Source: Blastomussa wellsi (taxonomy: Eukaryota > Cnidaria > Anthozoa > Scleractinia > Plerogyridae). Taken from it: a DNA stretch of 64,000 bases. A program made the translations under genes and the position numbers. The stretch lies in assembly GCA_947652115.1 (NCBI GenBank), contig OX393566.1, forward strand, positions 23,125,665-23,189,664. The letters are read 5' to 3'. This document shows positions 49,047 through 62,600 of this stretch, in pieces. How positions within the stretch are numbered: position 1 is the first letter of the stretch; every line of letters starts with the position of its first letter. Below the pieces are notes generated by a model. That model was not told where the DNA came from. It ran no database searches and was given only the letters and a program-made list of their open reading frames with translations.

Positions 49047-49167
49047 ATCTGTTTAATGATGGGCTTTTCTTGTATAACTGTTTTGGTAACGGTGCATAAG
49101 CCGTAGAATTACTTGAATCCACGCTGTTCGCTTTAAATTGAACTTGTTTCGCGACGTCTTGGCCCAT
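49047..49167 (-). CDS. Second copy of EF-hand/Kelch exon 1
   Basis: Encodes the same MGQDVAKQVQF... exon as 43609-43489, with the same donor and phase and at least one synonymous difference (GCA to GCG for Ala). The exon 2 acceptor occurs only once in the window, at 42004. This copy could therefore act as an alternative distal first exon splicing across 7 kb. Otherwise it is an orphan, or an allelic copy kept by the assembly. Confidence 0.7.
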
Positions 49168-49690
49168 GTTATGTTAAAACGCTCCATAATTCTTGTCGAT
49201 TCATGGCGAAGTCTGTACTTTTACAAGTGTTTATTTAAATGTGCTACGGTGTGAAGCAAAACAAACGGCACTTCCATCATTCCTTGACAAGAAATTCTCA
49301 AGACCAGCTTAAGCACAGAGTTTCACTTATCTTCATGAGAAAATCACGAACAGATCTACGTGAAGACGTTTAGTAAAGTTGACAATTTACCATGAAAGTC
49401 AAATTATGCTGATGTCAAGTGAAAATTATCACGCCTCAGCGCAAATCATGCAAGCGCCAAAACGCGCCTCAAATTGCGTTTCAGACCTTCTGTTTCTGGT
49501 AGCCTCCTGTGGTTTAAGTCTATCGCCTGTTTCAGTGAAAGGCAACTACAGAGAGATTCAGTCCACAAAAAGTTGTTCGAGCCACCAGATTAGTTTGCAA
49601 GGAAACGGTCACAAATCACAAATATAAACACGAGTGCGTTTGAACGCGAGGAGACTGCACGCTGGTGTCCTTGCTTCCGGTCACGTGACA
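49168..49690. promoter_or_regulatory. Divergent promoter region, copy B
   Basis: Counterpart of 43610-44135 between exon 1B of the EF-hand/Kelch gene and the intact zinc-finger gene. The sequence is largely conserved between copies, including 'ggtcacgtgacaatg' spanning the zinc-finger start. Confidence 0.5.
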
Positions 49691-52600
49691 ATGTTTCTCA
49701 CCGGATGCGGTGCAACACAAACCAGACCGGATGTATCGGACGCTTTCATTTCGTGTGTCCATGAAAATCCTCGCAGCGCTGTCATCCTCGCTGGGAAAAA
49801 GGTAAGAGGTCCTAAGAGAACCGGCCATTGTTTCAATGCTAGGCTAAACTACAGAACACGGGGCCACTTTATCCATCCAAACGAGCCGGCTCCATCCATC
49901 CGAACATCCAAACGAGCCGGCTCGTTTGGCACTTTTGCTCATGCCATGACAACATTTCTTCCTCATGAGCCAAACGAGCCATGTATTTCTCGTTCTTACA
50001 TCCACTGCCGAGCCAGACGAGCCACTAAATCTACCCGTCTTCAGAAGTGGCCCTGTAAATTGTATTTGAATGCTTTAAAGGTGACCAATTGCCGTCTCAG
50101 AAAAGGCGCGCGAAATTCGAATTCATCTAATAATTATTTGCGTGCGAAATTTTGGTGTGTCCAAAGTTCTTGTCGTTTACTGTACTTTCCATCTTTCCTT
50201 CGCTTTCCGTTTGGCGCTTGCATGACTTGCTGAGGCGTGATAATTTTCACTTTCACAAATACTTCGGTGTGTGAACCGATTGCAGCCGTCACAGATAACG
50301 CAGGATAAAGCACGCAATTTTTTTTACAAATGTGGCTAGCATGTTTGCGGTATAGTGGAACGTCACAATGTAAGTGGTCAGACACTTTTCTAAACAGTAT
50401 TAAAACAGTCACAGAACAGCGATTTTGCGGCAGGACCTATCAAAGCCATATAAGCGAGCATATTTTAATTTGTATGTTCTTTACATGTTGTGGAAGTAAA
50501 ATGAAGAAAAAACATGTTAACTCTGCAAGGCATATGCTACACTGAAACGTAACAAAGATTTTAACTGGAGGGAGGCAGACGACCGTAGAGTCCCCATTCC
50601 CTGATTTCAAACCAAGGGGGACAAGGTACGAGTCAACAAATTATGCATTCTCATCCTCAGAGCCACTTGTCCCTCTAAGCCGGCTGGGCCTCTGCACGAG
50701 GAACAAGTGGCTCTGGGGACACACAATTTGATTCGCTGAAATCAAAGAAAGGGAATCCAATCACATCAGCCGTTTTAATCCTGCTAACGATAAAGGATTT
50801 TAAAACGGCTGATGTGATTGGACTCCCTTTGTTTGAATTCAGCTAATCAAATAGTGTGTCCCCAGAGCCACTTGTTTCTCGTGCACAGGCCCAGCCAGCT
50901 AAGAGGGACAAGTGGCTCTGGGGACGAGAATTCAAATTATGCAACTGTTGATCCACATAGTCGGAAAGTGCACACCAATCTTTACAAAATCCCCAAGTTT
51001 GGTGCTAATAGACCCAATACTCTGCGAGATACAGCCAGTTAAAAACGTCAGAATTTACAAAGCATCTGGATTACCAAACATTTCTTTCTAATTTTGACGT
51101 ATTTAAATGGCTGTATCTCACTCAAAACTAACACCAAACTTGGGGATTTTGTAAATCTCAGTGTGCCTTTCTGACTTTGTGGATCAGTAGTTGCTAATCC
51201 CATAATGTAGAGACTCGTACCTAGTCCCTTTCAGTTTGAAATCAGGTAAGAGAGGATATTCCACTTTTCCTCCACATCCCCCCCCCCCCCCCCCGTAGGG
51301 TGTCAGGAATCCAAATCCTTTAATTTTTGTCAGTGCCCTTTGAAAGATGAAAATTATTCAAAGGGTTGATTCCTTGCTGGGTATTTTGAAGTGAACATCT
51401 GACCCCATCCTTAGTGGCTACGCTCTGCCAAGAAACAACTCTAGTTTGTGGTCATAATGGGACTTTAACTGGGGACCTCCCGATTTCAATGCAAGTCAAA
51501 GTACTGGTACAAGGAGATGAGAGAACTGTTCACAGCATTCAAACATGGTGTCCATGTGCATAGTTCTTAAATTTCTGAAACCCAGGTTTGCTTTCAAGCC
51601 AAAAGTTAAGACAGTCGCTAAACAGTTGAAAATTGTTATCCACCAAGTTTCCTGGCACAGAATTTGGTTTGACAGTACTATTTTTAATTGTAACATTTTT
51701 TTGAACATATCTGTGTAACTCACAGAAAAATTGGAAATGACATAGGATTTTTGCATTTGACTACTGTGAAGGGGTAGTGGGTGCCAGACTGTATGGGTTC
51801 CTTGGCCAGCAGTTGGTTGAGAGAGTTAAGTAGGTACTTGGTGTAGTTTTTTTATCATTATTCAGCCAGTAAAGTCGACGTGCTAATCAATAAAGTGCCT
51901 GCTGAACATCCACCTTCATTAATAACATCAAAGTTTAAACGGCTGGAGTAACTTTTTGAACAAATTCAGGTACATGTTCCTATAGATATCACTATCAAAC
52001 CACTATATGTCCTATATGCTAACTCCATGACATACCTTCCGAGAGTTACAAACTAAATATCATTTTTACAAAATATTTTAAATTAATTTTAATTCTTTTA
52101 AAATCAACAGAGCTTTACAAAAGTGGGCATGAATTTTACTTGCATCAAGTGTGAGAAAAGTTTCCCCAAGCGGGGAAATTTAAACAGGCATTTACAGAGC
52201 CACAGTGGTGTAAAACCACACAAGTGTACTCAGTGTGAACAGCGCTTTGGGCAAAAATCAAATCTTCAACGTCATCTGAAGATTCATGATAACAGGAATT
52301 CCTTTGAATGCAAACATTGTGGCAAAATTTTAACCACAGCATGGGGTCTAGAGCTACACAAAAGGATTCATGCAGAGATAAAGCCCCACAAGTGCTCACA
52401 GTGTAGGAAATGTTTCAGACAGTCGGCACATCTCCGGCTTCACCTAAGAACCCACTCAAAAGAAAAGCCTTACAAGTGTAACCATTGTGAGAAGTCATTT
52501 ACCCAGTCATCAAATCTTCAACAGCATATTAGACAACTACATCTTAAGCTGTACCTTCATGGATGCAATTACTGTCAAAAGAAATTTTCAAGAGTATCTG

Positions 52601-52803
52601 ATTTACACATTCATCAAAGGATACACACTGGAAAGAAGCCTCTTCGATGCGAACACTGTAACAAGTCATTCAGGTTCATGTCATGTCTGCAGCAGCATAG
52701 CAAGAGGCACTTGTGTTGGATCTGCCTTGAGATCATTACTGATCCAAGTTCGATGAAAAATCACATCAGTGAACACTGTCAACTTTCACAGCGTTCTGTG
52801 TAA
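49691..52803 (+). CDS. C2H2 zinc-finger protein, intact copy B
   Basis: Exon 1 is 49691-49801 (37 codons, MFLTGCGATQTR..., donor GTAAGA). The last exon is 52111-52803 (stop TAA). They join in phase 0 to give 267 aa if no middle exon exists in the 2.3-kb intron. The protein has seven C2H2 fingers of the CX2C-X12-HX3-4H type, from FTCIKCEKSF to LRCEHCNKSF. An eighth, shorter CWIC...H...H finger stands before the end. Linkers such as HSGVKPHKC and HTGKKPLRC resemble TGEKP linkers. Sequence-specific nucleic-acid binding in the nucleus is expected from the family. The target is unknown, and no KRAB, BTB or SET domain is seen. It is divergent with EF-hand/Kelch exon 1B. Confidence 0.88.
50638..51194. 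repeat. Paired palindromes, copy B
   Basis: The two foldback elements seen at 45023-45329 and 45331-45574 in copy A lie here in the intron of the intact zinc-finger gene, in the same order with small differences. They therefore predate the duplication. Confidence 0.9.
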
Positions 52804-53110
52804 TATGATTAAACTGGTTTAGTTCAAATCTCATGTTGTCACATAAGTACTAGTATGCAAACATGTAATACATCTGCGTGGCAAATTCTGGAAACGATTG
52901 GATATGATGGATATGATGCAAAAAGTACTGACGTTGACATGAAAGGAGATCACATCAAGCAACATTGCATGTACATGTATATTGGCAATTTTTTGGTAAA
53001 TTTCTGCCATTAGACCTGAAGTATTGATAAGACAATAATACAGCATCGCTCCTGGTCAGTCCTCAACTGTAATTTTCTTTCTAAAATAATTATTTCCTAG
53101 TCAATTTTCA

Positions 53111-53686
53111 GTCAAGTTATGTTAGTGTTTTAAAACGTCTTGTATTCAAGCCTGTGGAGGAAGCTTGCTTGTAACCATTTCTGATCAAGCCATGGGGCTA
53201 TACAGTGTTAATCCAAATGAGATGGGTGTCCAGGTCAAAAATCCTACCCCAAATCAATTTTGTTTTGGTGTTTCAGTTGCATGAGAATCCGTCTGTACGT
53301 ATTGCAGGCCTATATCTTCAGGCACCCTAACAACAGTGAATTATAACCCCAAATACAGAGAGCTCCCGACCCAAAAACATGACAGCGTCTTGGGAAGATT
53401 GAGATGAGCTAGCCTGTTCCAGCCGTTCGTTTGGCGGGGTACGACAAAAAGGAAAATTCCCCAGGATAAATCTGAGCTTGGGGAACCTGTGGTGCTACAA
53501 TTTAACTATGCGCCTGTTACACCGCATACCTAATTTGATCGGTCATATGATATCCTTGTGATTTCCAAAGCGCGGGAAGACTGAAGATAGCGGACAGGTC
53601 AAGTCATATGACTAAAATGCGGAGGTTATAGTTCGTGAGATATATGCTGTTTTTCGCCTATCAAACACATTTTCTTCCTTGCCAAG
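53111..53686. promoter_or_regulatory. Region upstream of the V-ATPase gene
   Basis: Unique sequence between the end of copy B and the V-ATPase start codon. The promoter and 5' UTR should be here. No core element was assigned and no other gene was seen. Confidence 0.45.
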
Positions 53687-56600
53687 ATGTCTTCTCTCCT
53701 CAGATCAGAGGAGATGACACTGGCTCAACTTTTTCTTCAAGCTGAGGCAGCGTATTCTTGTGTCAGTGAACTTGGAGAGTTGGTAAGAAAATATGCGGCC
53801 GTCTGTTCACGTTTTACACTGAACCATTTTACATTTTTTGTTGTTTCTTTTTGTTTTTCAGGGTCTTGTACAATTTCGTGATGTAAGTATCAGGCGTTTC
53901 TAATTTTGATCTGTTGATATTTGCGTGCAGTTTACAAAAATTGTTTGCTCTAAATCTATATATAATTTTTGACAGAAATGAAAAATGGCATAAATTTTTC
54001 TCTACAATTTCGCGCGATACATTTGAGCTGATTCATAAGCTTAGCTAGCTCAAATTTTGCAAGTGCCTGTCATTATGTTCAGTGTGATAAGGTCTACACA
54101 TTTCGTGAGGGAATATATAGAAGATTACTCTCATCACTGACAACTTTGGCTAAATTTTTCACGTGTTTTAATTTTTCATTATTTACCAGTTGAACCCAGA
54201 TGTGAACGCCTTTCAACGGAAATTTGTAAATGAAGTCAGGCGATGTGAGGAGATGGAAAGAAAACTAAGTAAGAAGTTTTAGCTTATAATTTGTGAAGCA
54301 TTTATTTGGTACAAAATAATAACGTTTTGGCCTTGCATATGGAGGGGATGGATGAGGCATTGGCTGCTAGGGGGGTCCCATGGGGATAAATGAAACTTGA
54401 TCCCCTAAAAATGGCCATTTGGGAGTCTAGGTACCACGTCACTTGTCTGAATTTAAAAAATGAAGCACGTGGCACTTTGTCTTTACTCTTCTCAACTTTT
54501 ATGTTGCTGTCAGAATTTTAGCAAACAACATTGTCTCAGTTTCAAATCTATTTCTGTGCTGTCGCTACTTTTAGGTATGCCACTTGTCGAAATAATTTAA
54601 GTGCCCGGGCAGGTCTTCATGTCTTAGAGATAGGTCAAAAAGTTCTGGGGGAGGGTGCTATACGGTAGCTTTGTGCCTAGTGTGCTGGTATGTGGAGGGA
54701 ACTTGCTGAGTTGCAGTGTTCTTGGACAAGATCATTTATTATCACAGCCTGAACTTCACACCACAAGTAATTTAATATAATAACTCTAGGCCTGCAATCG
54801 ACTGGTACCTACATGTATCCAAGAAGTACAGATAGGGCCAGCAGTCCCGTAGAAATGCTCCGACCTGTAGTCAAGCTTTCCATAGCTTAATAAATTTGTA
54901 TGTATGATGAACTAGTCAGAGTACAATGTATATTTTTATGAGTCGCAGTCAGTCAACAAACTGCCGCATTGCCTAATATGGGGCAAAATTGATGTTTCTT
55001 TTGGTAGGATTTCTAGCCAAGGAAATTGAAAAAGCTAACATTCGTGTTATAGACACCAGAGAAAATCCAGAAGCTCCCCAACTACGAGAAATGATTGACC
55101 TTGAGGTTGGTATTGAGTTCAGGATCATCTCATGATACAGGGTTCATATGGGTCATGGAAAACCTGGAAAGTCATGGAATTGTAGAATTTCATTTTCCAG
55201 GCCTGGAAAGTCATGGAATTTAAGTGTGGGTCTTGGAAAGTCATGAGTGGCAAATTATGTTTATTAAAAGAGTACAAAATAAATCAATTAGGGTTTTTAG
55301 TGATGAAAAAACTTACCCAAAATGAAAGATGACTTCCTAGAAAATTCTTAAATTCAGGTCATGGAAAAGGTCATGGAAAGTCGTGCAATTTCAAAAGCTC
55401 AAAAGAGTACGAACCCTATGATAAATACAGAGGAAGACAAGATTCATTTTTTCATTCAGCCGTGGTTCAAACAATGATAGCTCTCCAAATAAATTAGCAT
55501 GGAAGAAATGTTAACATCAAGCCGAGAATAATTAGGTGATTTATTGTACACCAACTGAAGGTAGTCTTGAGGTAATCCGAGCATTAATGGTACCTAAAAT
55601 ACAGACTGTTAAATACAAAATTACCTGAAGTGGCATGTGCATGTACTATTCACCATGCCGAGTAAATTTAATCAAATGTCAGTGAACTTCAAGGTAATAT
55701 TGTTCATACCTTAAAACACCATGGAAGGTAGGTCTGTAAATTCGAAGGGCATTTTATCACCAAAAGTAAGCGGTGACTCCTAATTTCTGACATTAGTAAC
55801 TCATTATCTTCAGGGTTTTCCTTTTCAAATAAAGTTGAAGTCGATGAAATCGAAGCTGGCAGAGACAGCTTGAATCAATGATATAACTTTTAAATTATAT
55901 AACAGCAAGGATTCTTTTAGTCGCCGGCCACGGAGCCGTTCACATGCGGTGAAAAACGCCGGCCGCCGGCCGAAAAGGAAAACCCTGAAAGAAAGTCTGA
56001 TAAAAATTCAATGTTAGTTGTCTCTGCTATTTCTGTGGGAAATGCATGCAGGCCAGTAAAGTGAATTTCCATTTTTATAGTAGCTATTGATTTTGTTTTT
56101 CAGACCCAGTTTGATCAACTTGAAAATGAAATGATGGAAAGCAATACAAATTATGAAGCACTCATGACAAGCTTTTTGGAGCTAACAGAACTCAAACATA
56201 TTCTGTGCAAGACACATACTTTCTTTGAAGAGGTACCGGTAATTGACCTTGTTTGGAAACTTGCATGTAATGAAGGTCTAGTTTAGGATAAAAAGGAAAA
56301 AAGCAATACAGAATTGATTAGCTTACATGCAGTCTTCGCTTCCATAATTGACAGGGCTAACCAATAATTAATTACATGTGCAAAAGTATATCGTGAGAAG
56401 GAATCAGCACCATATTTGTCTAATGACTACTTTGAGTATTGGTTTTCCTTTTCTATTTTTTTCTGTGATAACATTGTTGCAAATTGGTATATATTTATAA
56501 ATCTTAAATGTTATTATAACCACTTTTATAAGTTCTAATATTTTGAGGTTTTAAGCTGTTTTTTATTATTTTTTACCTTTAAAAATGCTGATTAACATAC

Positions 56601-59600
56601 ATGTAGCAGCAAAATAAAGGGTAATTCTGTATGTTGTTATATCCAGACAATTATTATGATACATGCAATATAATTATAATATTACATAATTTAGGGTAAG
56701 CATTATTAGCTAGTAGAACACACTTGTTGTGATACAGTTTTACCTTTGCGACAATCTGGTGGTACTTGCATTGCCATACTTCAGAACAAAGGGAAAAGAA
56801 ATAGTATATATTATAGGGTAATTTTTAACTAAATCACAACATATTCATGTGTTAACCTATATTAGGCTGAACTACTTGTTCAAAATCAGCAACCTCAGAT
56901 CCATGAACCACAGGGACCTGATGACATGCACGCCCTCTTAGGAGATCATGAGCCAACACTGGGTGTCACAGACACCCAACTTGGGTATGACTTTTGTTTG
57001 AAAGTTTGTGGAATTAAGTGACAAGATCAAGGTCCCATCATGGGGCCAATTAAGTGACAAGGTCAAGACATCATCATGGGGACAGAAATTGTACTCCTCC
57101 AAGATATCCTGTTCGCTGCCATTGTTCATGCTTTTATCCAAGACTTGAAACCTGTCGTCTTTCACTCCCTCTCCCTACCATGTTGTTTTTTGAGAGGCTT
57201 GTGGCAGTGTAATGCATGTGCCTTAATTATGAACCTGAGAGCTATGCTGGTGGCAGCTTATATACAGTAATTAGTTCTTGGTTCGGCCTTATGTGCTACC
57301 GAGCACGAAGAGGATTAAGTAAGTAAGTAATTAGTTCTTGGTGGAGCCACCCAAGCTGGACATGCAGGTCTTTCAAGGGGATGAACTGGACTAAAGAGGT
57401 TACCCTGGCCCTCAGATTTGGGGGTTGGACCCAGCCCCATAAAAATAAATGGATTGAAGAATCTGGTTAGCTTATCAGAGACTGATAAATAAGCAATTAT
57501 ATAGTGCACTAGTCCAAAGAGTTGTGATCAAAAGTTTTTTTCTAATCAATTCCACATAAATTTTTCTACATTAACATAATTGAATTTATAATTTTTAATT
57601 TATAATTTTTATGTTTGTGCAATAACTCCCTTTTACTTATACAAATCAATATATATTAATTTTGTATTTCTTTTTGTTTGTTTGAGTTTCCATCTTTAAC
57701 TTATTACTGGTCTGTAAGTTGTTGCTATAATTTACACACAGCTTTGTGGGAGGAGTTATTGCTCTTGAGCAAGTGCCAACATTTGAGCGTCTTCTGTGGC
57801 GTGCCTGTCATGGTAACGTGTTCTTCAAACAGGCTGAGATTGAGACTCCACTTGAAGACCCGAGCACTGGCGGACAAGTTAATAAGTGCGTCTTTATCAT
57901 CTTCTGTCAAGGAGATCAGCTCAAAATAAGGGTGAAGAAGATTTGTGAGGGGTGAGGAAGGTGTAATGTGTGTTTTATTAACTACGTAAGAGCTTTCAAT
58001 TGTTGATTTTTTGAAGATTCTTGTCGTCTCAAGGATCTTTATTAAAAGATCCAACAAAGATCTTTCAAGCGATTCTGAATTGGCCTAGCTGCACTTCCAC
58101 AGCCTAATTTTTAAAGTATATTAATTTGATAACTCCGGCTTCTATAAGCCTGGTGGTTTCTTGAAGGTATCATCTCCCTACTTTTCCACTTCATCTGTAA
58201 CTGTATACTTCCTATACAATGTGGCAAATTTTATAAAATAATGATGAGATGAAGTATGAAATTTCTAATCGATTTTACACACTGGTCTGTGAAAATCTTA
58301 AAGATCCTTGCAGCTTAACAGCACATCCAGGAGTCCAAGACTATCACATGACCCAGGGCTCGAAATTGCGATAGACACGGTCACATTTGCGACCAAATGT
58401 TTCCCCTTTGTAACCAAAACTTCTCTTCAGTCACAATTTTGCGACTAGTTTTTGTCCAGATTAATGATGAAACAAGAATTTTAATTTTTTTTTTCTTGCT
58501 TGTGAAAGAAATTAATTTTGAAAATTTTTGGTCAAAATCCAGTTCAAAATCCAGATTCACTTGATCAGACGCCATCACAGCGGTTTCTTTAAATTTGTGA
58601 ATATGTATAGCTCGCACACATGGGCACTACTGTTCGCTGAAACAACTCGCAAAAAGAAACAAGCATGGCAAACATGGGGGTTTGCAAGTTTCGTTCATCT
58701 CACGCTTGTCCTTGCTAAAAATTCAAATATTTTGTAACAATGCTAGAGTACTTTTGCTAAAATAAGATGTTGGCACATGATTCAATTCACGATCGTTTCA
58801 TGCATGAATAAAAGTTAAGCTTGTGTTTTTGCACCACACATGTCGCTTTGTTGATCATTTATAAGCCCATCTTTAAATACTGTGATTGTAAATAATTAAT
58901 TTATGTGTGACTAAAATTTTCCAACTTAATGGCGACTAAATTGCAAAATGGCAACTTTTATTATTTTTTTTAATTTTGAGCCCTGTGACCAACTTTCCAA
59001 CTTGCCTTTGTTATCACTGACAGTCATGTTAAACAAGCAAGTTAATAAAAACTTCTTTTGTACCGCTTGCATCTTTTCAGATTTCGAGCTAACCTCTACC
59101 CTTGTCCAGACACGGCAGCAGAAAGAAGAGAAATGGCCATTGGAGTGAACACAAGGATTGAGGATCTACAAACGGTGAGTGCATTGTTTTGTATGGACCT
59201 TGCTGCACAGTGAAATGGACAGAATATCTGCTGGGCAGTATTGACCAGGGCTGTAAATAAATGTTGGCCATCAGACAATGTCCAACCAAAATTTACCACA
59301 TGTCCAATGAAATCCCAACTGTCCCTTCCAATGTAAGCACCAGCATTGCATTGACAACATGGTATTGATTAGTACATGTACTATAAATGTGGCTAAATAT
59401 CATTTAGGCAAAGTCTCCGCCTTTGCAGTACGTGACCTTTGGGGCGGCCCTCGGGGGTTTTGCAGGGCTGTTTTTGTGTTCGTGGCTAGTGTTGCATTCG
59501 CATTGTCGCTTTGCTTGCTGATCATATCGAATCATCGCAATAAGTGCTTGCTGATCGTCTGGGATCATCTTTGCTGATAGCTGCAGATTCTCGCTCCCTC

Positions 59601-62600
59601 TCCACCCTCCCTTTTGAGTGACAGGCAAGATTGTAAGTGTTCTTGTCAGGTAAGTATTATCATAGGTAAGTATCTCCACTGAATTTTTTATCAGTGTGAC
59701 AGTGTCGGTTAGTGGTTCCCGCTTCCAGGGTTGCCATGGATACCTCCTCTCTGCTGCTTGCTTTTGGACCCCACTATCCTTTAAGGCACCAGCTCCCAAG
59801 CTCATCATTAGCGATGAGTGTAATATAACTTCTGACCTCAAGTCATACAATATGTCCTTTCACGGGAAAAATGCTTGCAGCCTGGATTGACTGTCATGTT
59901 GTTTCTAAATTCCAGGTATTGAATGAAACACGCGACCATCGTCATCGGCTGTTGGTGACTGTAGCCAAGAATATTAACCATTGGTTCATCAAGGTAACAA
60001 ACTATATTTTGAGCCTCAGTTTTCACAGAAGCATTTCACGCCAGACAAAATGTTCTTTTTCAATGGATCGTCATCAGCATCACCATTATCGGCATCGTTG
60101 TCATCATTATCATCTGTTTAATTTCATATTTTTGTTTCGTTACTATATAAAGATCAAGAAGATCAAGGCAATATATCACACCATGAACATGTTCAATCTG
60201 GATGTGACTCAGAAGTGTCTCATTGCCGAGTGCTGGTGTCCAGTAAGTGACTTGGATAAGATTCAGCAGGCACTGCGGCGTGGCACAGAGCGCAGTGGAG
60301 CTACCATACCATCAATCCTGAATCGCATGGCTACTCGTCAAGAGCCACCGACTTTTAACAGGACCAACAAGTTTACACAGGGGTTTCAAGCTATTGTGGA
60401 TGCTTATGGAGTAGCTAATTACCAGGAGGTTAATCCAGGTAAACACAAATTGTGTGATTTTTGTCAGATGCATGCATGTCTGATCTGTTTACTGTATTTT
60501 AAAAATCCAGACTATTGTCCGTTTAGTTGTTATTCTTCCTTAGGGACTGTTCATTTTTTTTATGAGATGGGGAGGGGGGGGGCTGGTGGAATTTGGGGGG
60601 GGGGGGCATCCCAAAATATATGACTTCAAAGGGGGGGGGGGGGTGAGGGGAAGAGGGGCATCTGAAAAATTTGGTTGGAAGACATGGAGCCTATCAAAAC
60701 AAATCAACCATTCAGTGTTGAAATTATTGTTATTGCAATTTATCTTTCATTAAGTTTATCTTGATTAATTTAATTTAATTTTGGCACTTTTTTAGGAGGG
60801 GGAGGGGGGTCATCTCAAAAATTTGAAAATTATGTTTCTATAATTTTTATTTGGCTAGCCCTCTTTACCATCGTCACGTTTCCATTCCTTTTTGCTGTCA
60901 TGTTTGGCGACTGTGGCCATGGATTGATCATGTTCCTGTTTGCTTTGTGGCTGGTACTTAAATAAAAGAAACTAGAGAATTACAAAGGAGGAGAGGTATG
61001 TGTTTTTTTTCTAATTAATACTAATTAGTACTATTTTTTTAATTTTCTTGTGTTCTTGTCTCTTTTGTCAGATATTTGAGACCATTTTTGCCGGGCGTTA
61101 TATAGTAATCTTGATGGGCCTGTTTTCAATCTACACTGGCCTCATATACAATGACTGCTTTTCAAAGTCGTTCAATATCTTCGGTACTGCATGGGACCTT
61201 AGTGTGGACTGGGGTGCAATCAGGTATATGTAGGTTCAAATCAATTTTTTAATGCAAATCCTGCATAACATAAACACCTAAAAATTAACGATAGGAAAGA
61301 CCAATGTTTCTGTGACATCGTGACACCATTTTCAAGTTCAACTGCAGAAAGATAAACTGACAGAAATTTCGCTCAAGATTAACATATTTCATAATTACAT
61401 ATGCAATGTCACGCAAATAGTTTTGCTTGAATTGAGTCCGACTGGATATTGAAAGATGGTGTTAATTCTCTAATTAGCAGCATTTCATGCACTAAACAAT
61501 CGAACTTATTCATGCATTTCCTGAGAACAGAGAAATGTCTGTACAGGTCTTTTGGGACAGTACAATGTTTAATAAAGAAGTGTTTGCCAATGGAAGAAGA
61601 CTGATTAGTGTGTTCAGTCACGCGTTGGTGCAAGTGCTTGAGAGTATAGCCTATAATTATAACTTGAAAATGGTGTCATGATATCACCGAAACGTTGTTC
61701 TTTCCTATCGCTAATTTTTACGTGTAATGTTTTACAAAACCTTTGCTTATAAATCCTGCATAAAGTGATTAAATTCATAAGTGCTCAAGGTTTTGTAGTC
61801 ACAAAACTATTTTAATTTATTTCAATAGCAAAAAGGCAATGGACTCGTATGATAACAAATCTAAAGCAATCCTGATTGACCCAAAGAAGACATACCGAGG
61901 GATACCTTACTTCTTTGGAATAGATCCAGTAAGTTCAAATATTATACTCAGCCAAACAGATTGCATTTTTGGTTTACTTTGATTTAGAAAGACAACAGTT
62001 ACAAATTAAAACATCATCCAAATGTGTTTCCAAACAAAGTTGTCTTCTAGGCCAAGACTCTGTTGTTTTGTCTTTGTTTTGTCATTTCCTAGATCTGGCA
62101 AGTAGCTGAGAACAAATTAACATTCACCAACTCATTCAAAATGAAGCTGTCGATTGTGTTTGGTGTGACACACATGATGTTTGGTGTTTTCCTGAGTTTC
62201 TTTAATCACAGGTAAATAATTGCTAATCTACTTTTTAACTCTTAATGTACCATGCATTAACTAAAACATAGTCCTAAAGGGATGTATAACCTACCTGTCA
62301 GATATATACAGTATCAAACATGAGTGACAGTGTTTCATCAAATATCAAAAGAAAGAGATTTGAGTTGAATATATGACACCCAAAGGCGCAGTGGCCTAAT
62401 GGTTGGTGCGCTGGACTCCTGATCGGACAATCCGGGTTACTCTCACTGTGCCTCTCTTCACCCAGGTGTATAAATGGGTACCGGCGAATTTATTGTTGGG
62501 GGGTAACCCTGCGATGGACTAGCATCCCATCCAGGGGGGAGTAGAAATACTCTCTGTCCCTTCATGCTACAGAAACCGGAATAAGCTCCAGCCTCATAGG

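Larger units (their letters stand above)
48445..53110. repeat. Segmental duplication, copy B
   Basis: Right-hand copy of 42882-47809, ending near 'tcctagtcaattttcag'. It carries EF-hand/Kelch exon 1 again (49167-49047, identical protein), the palindromes at 50638-50942 and 50944-51194, and the intact zinc-finger gene. It also has 51277-51680, absent from copy A and opening with a poly-C run. Confidence 0.95.

Noticed and set aside
52145..52399. Minus-strand frame opposite the zinc-finger exon
   Set aside because: It is antisense to well-supported C2H2 fingers and has no recognisable domain.
60541..60660. Gly-rich protein-coding frame
   Set aside because: It is generated by G-runs in the intron after V-ATPase exon 10.
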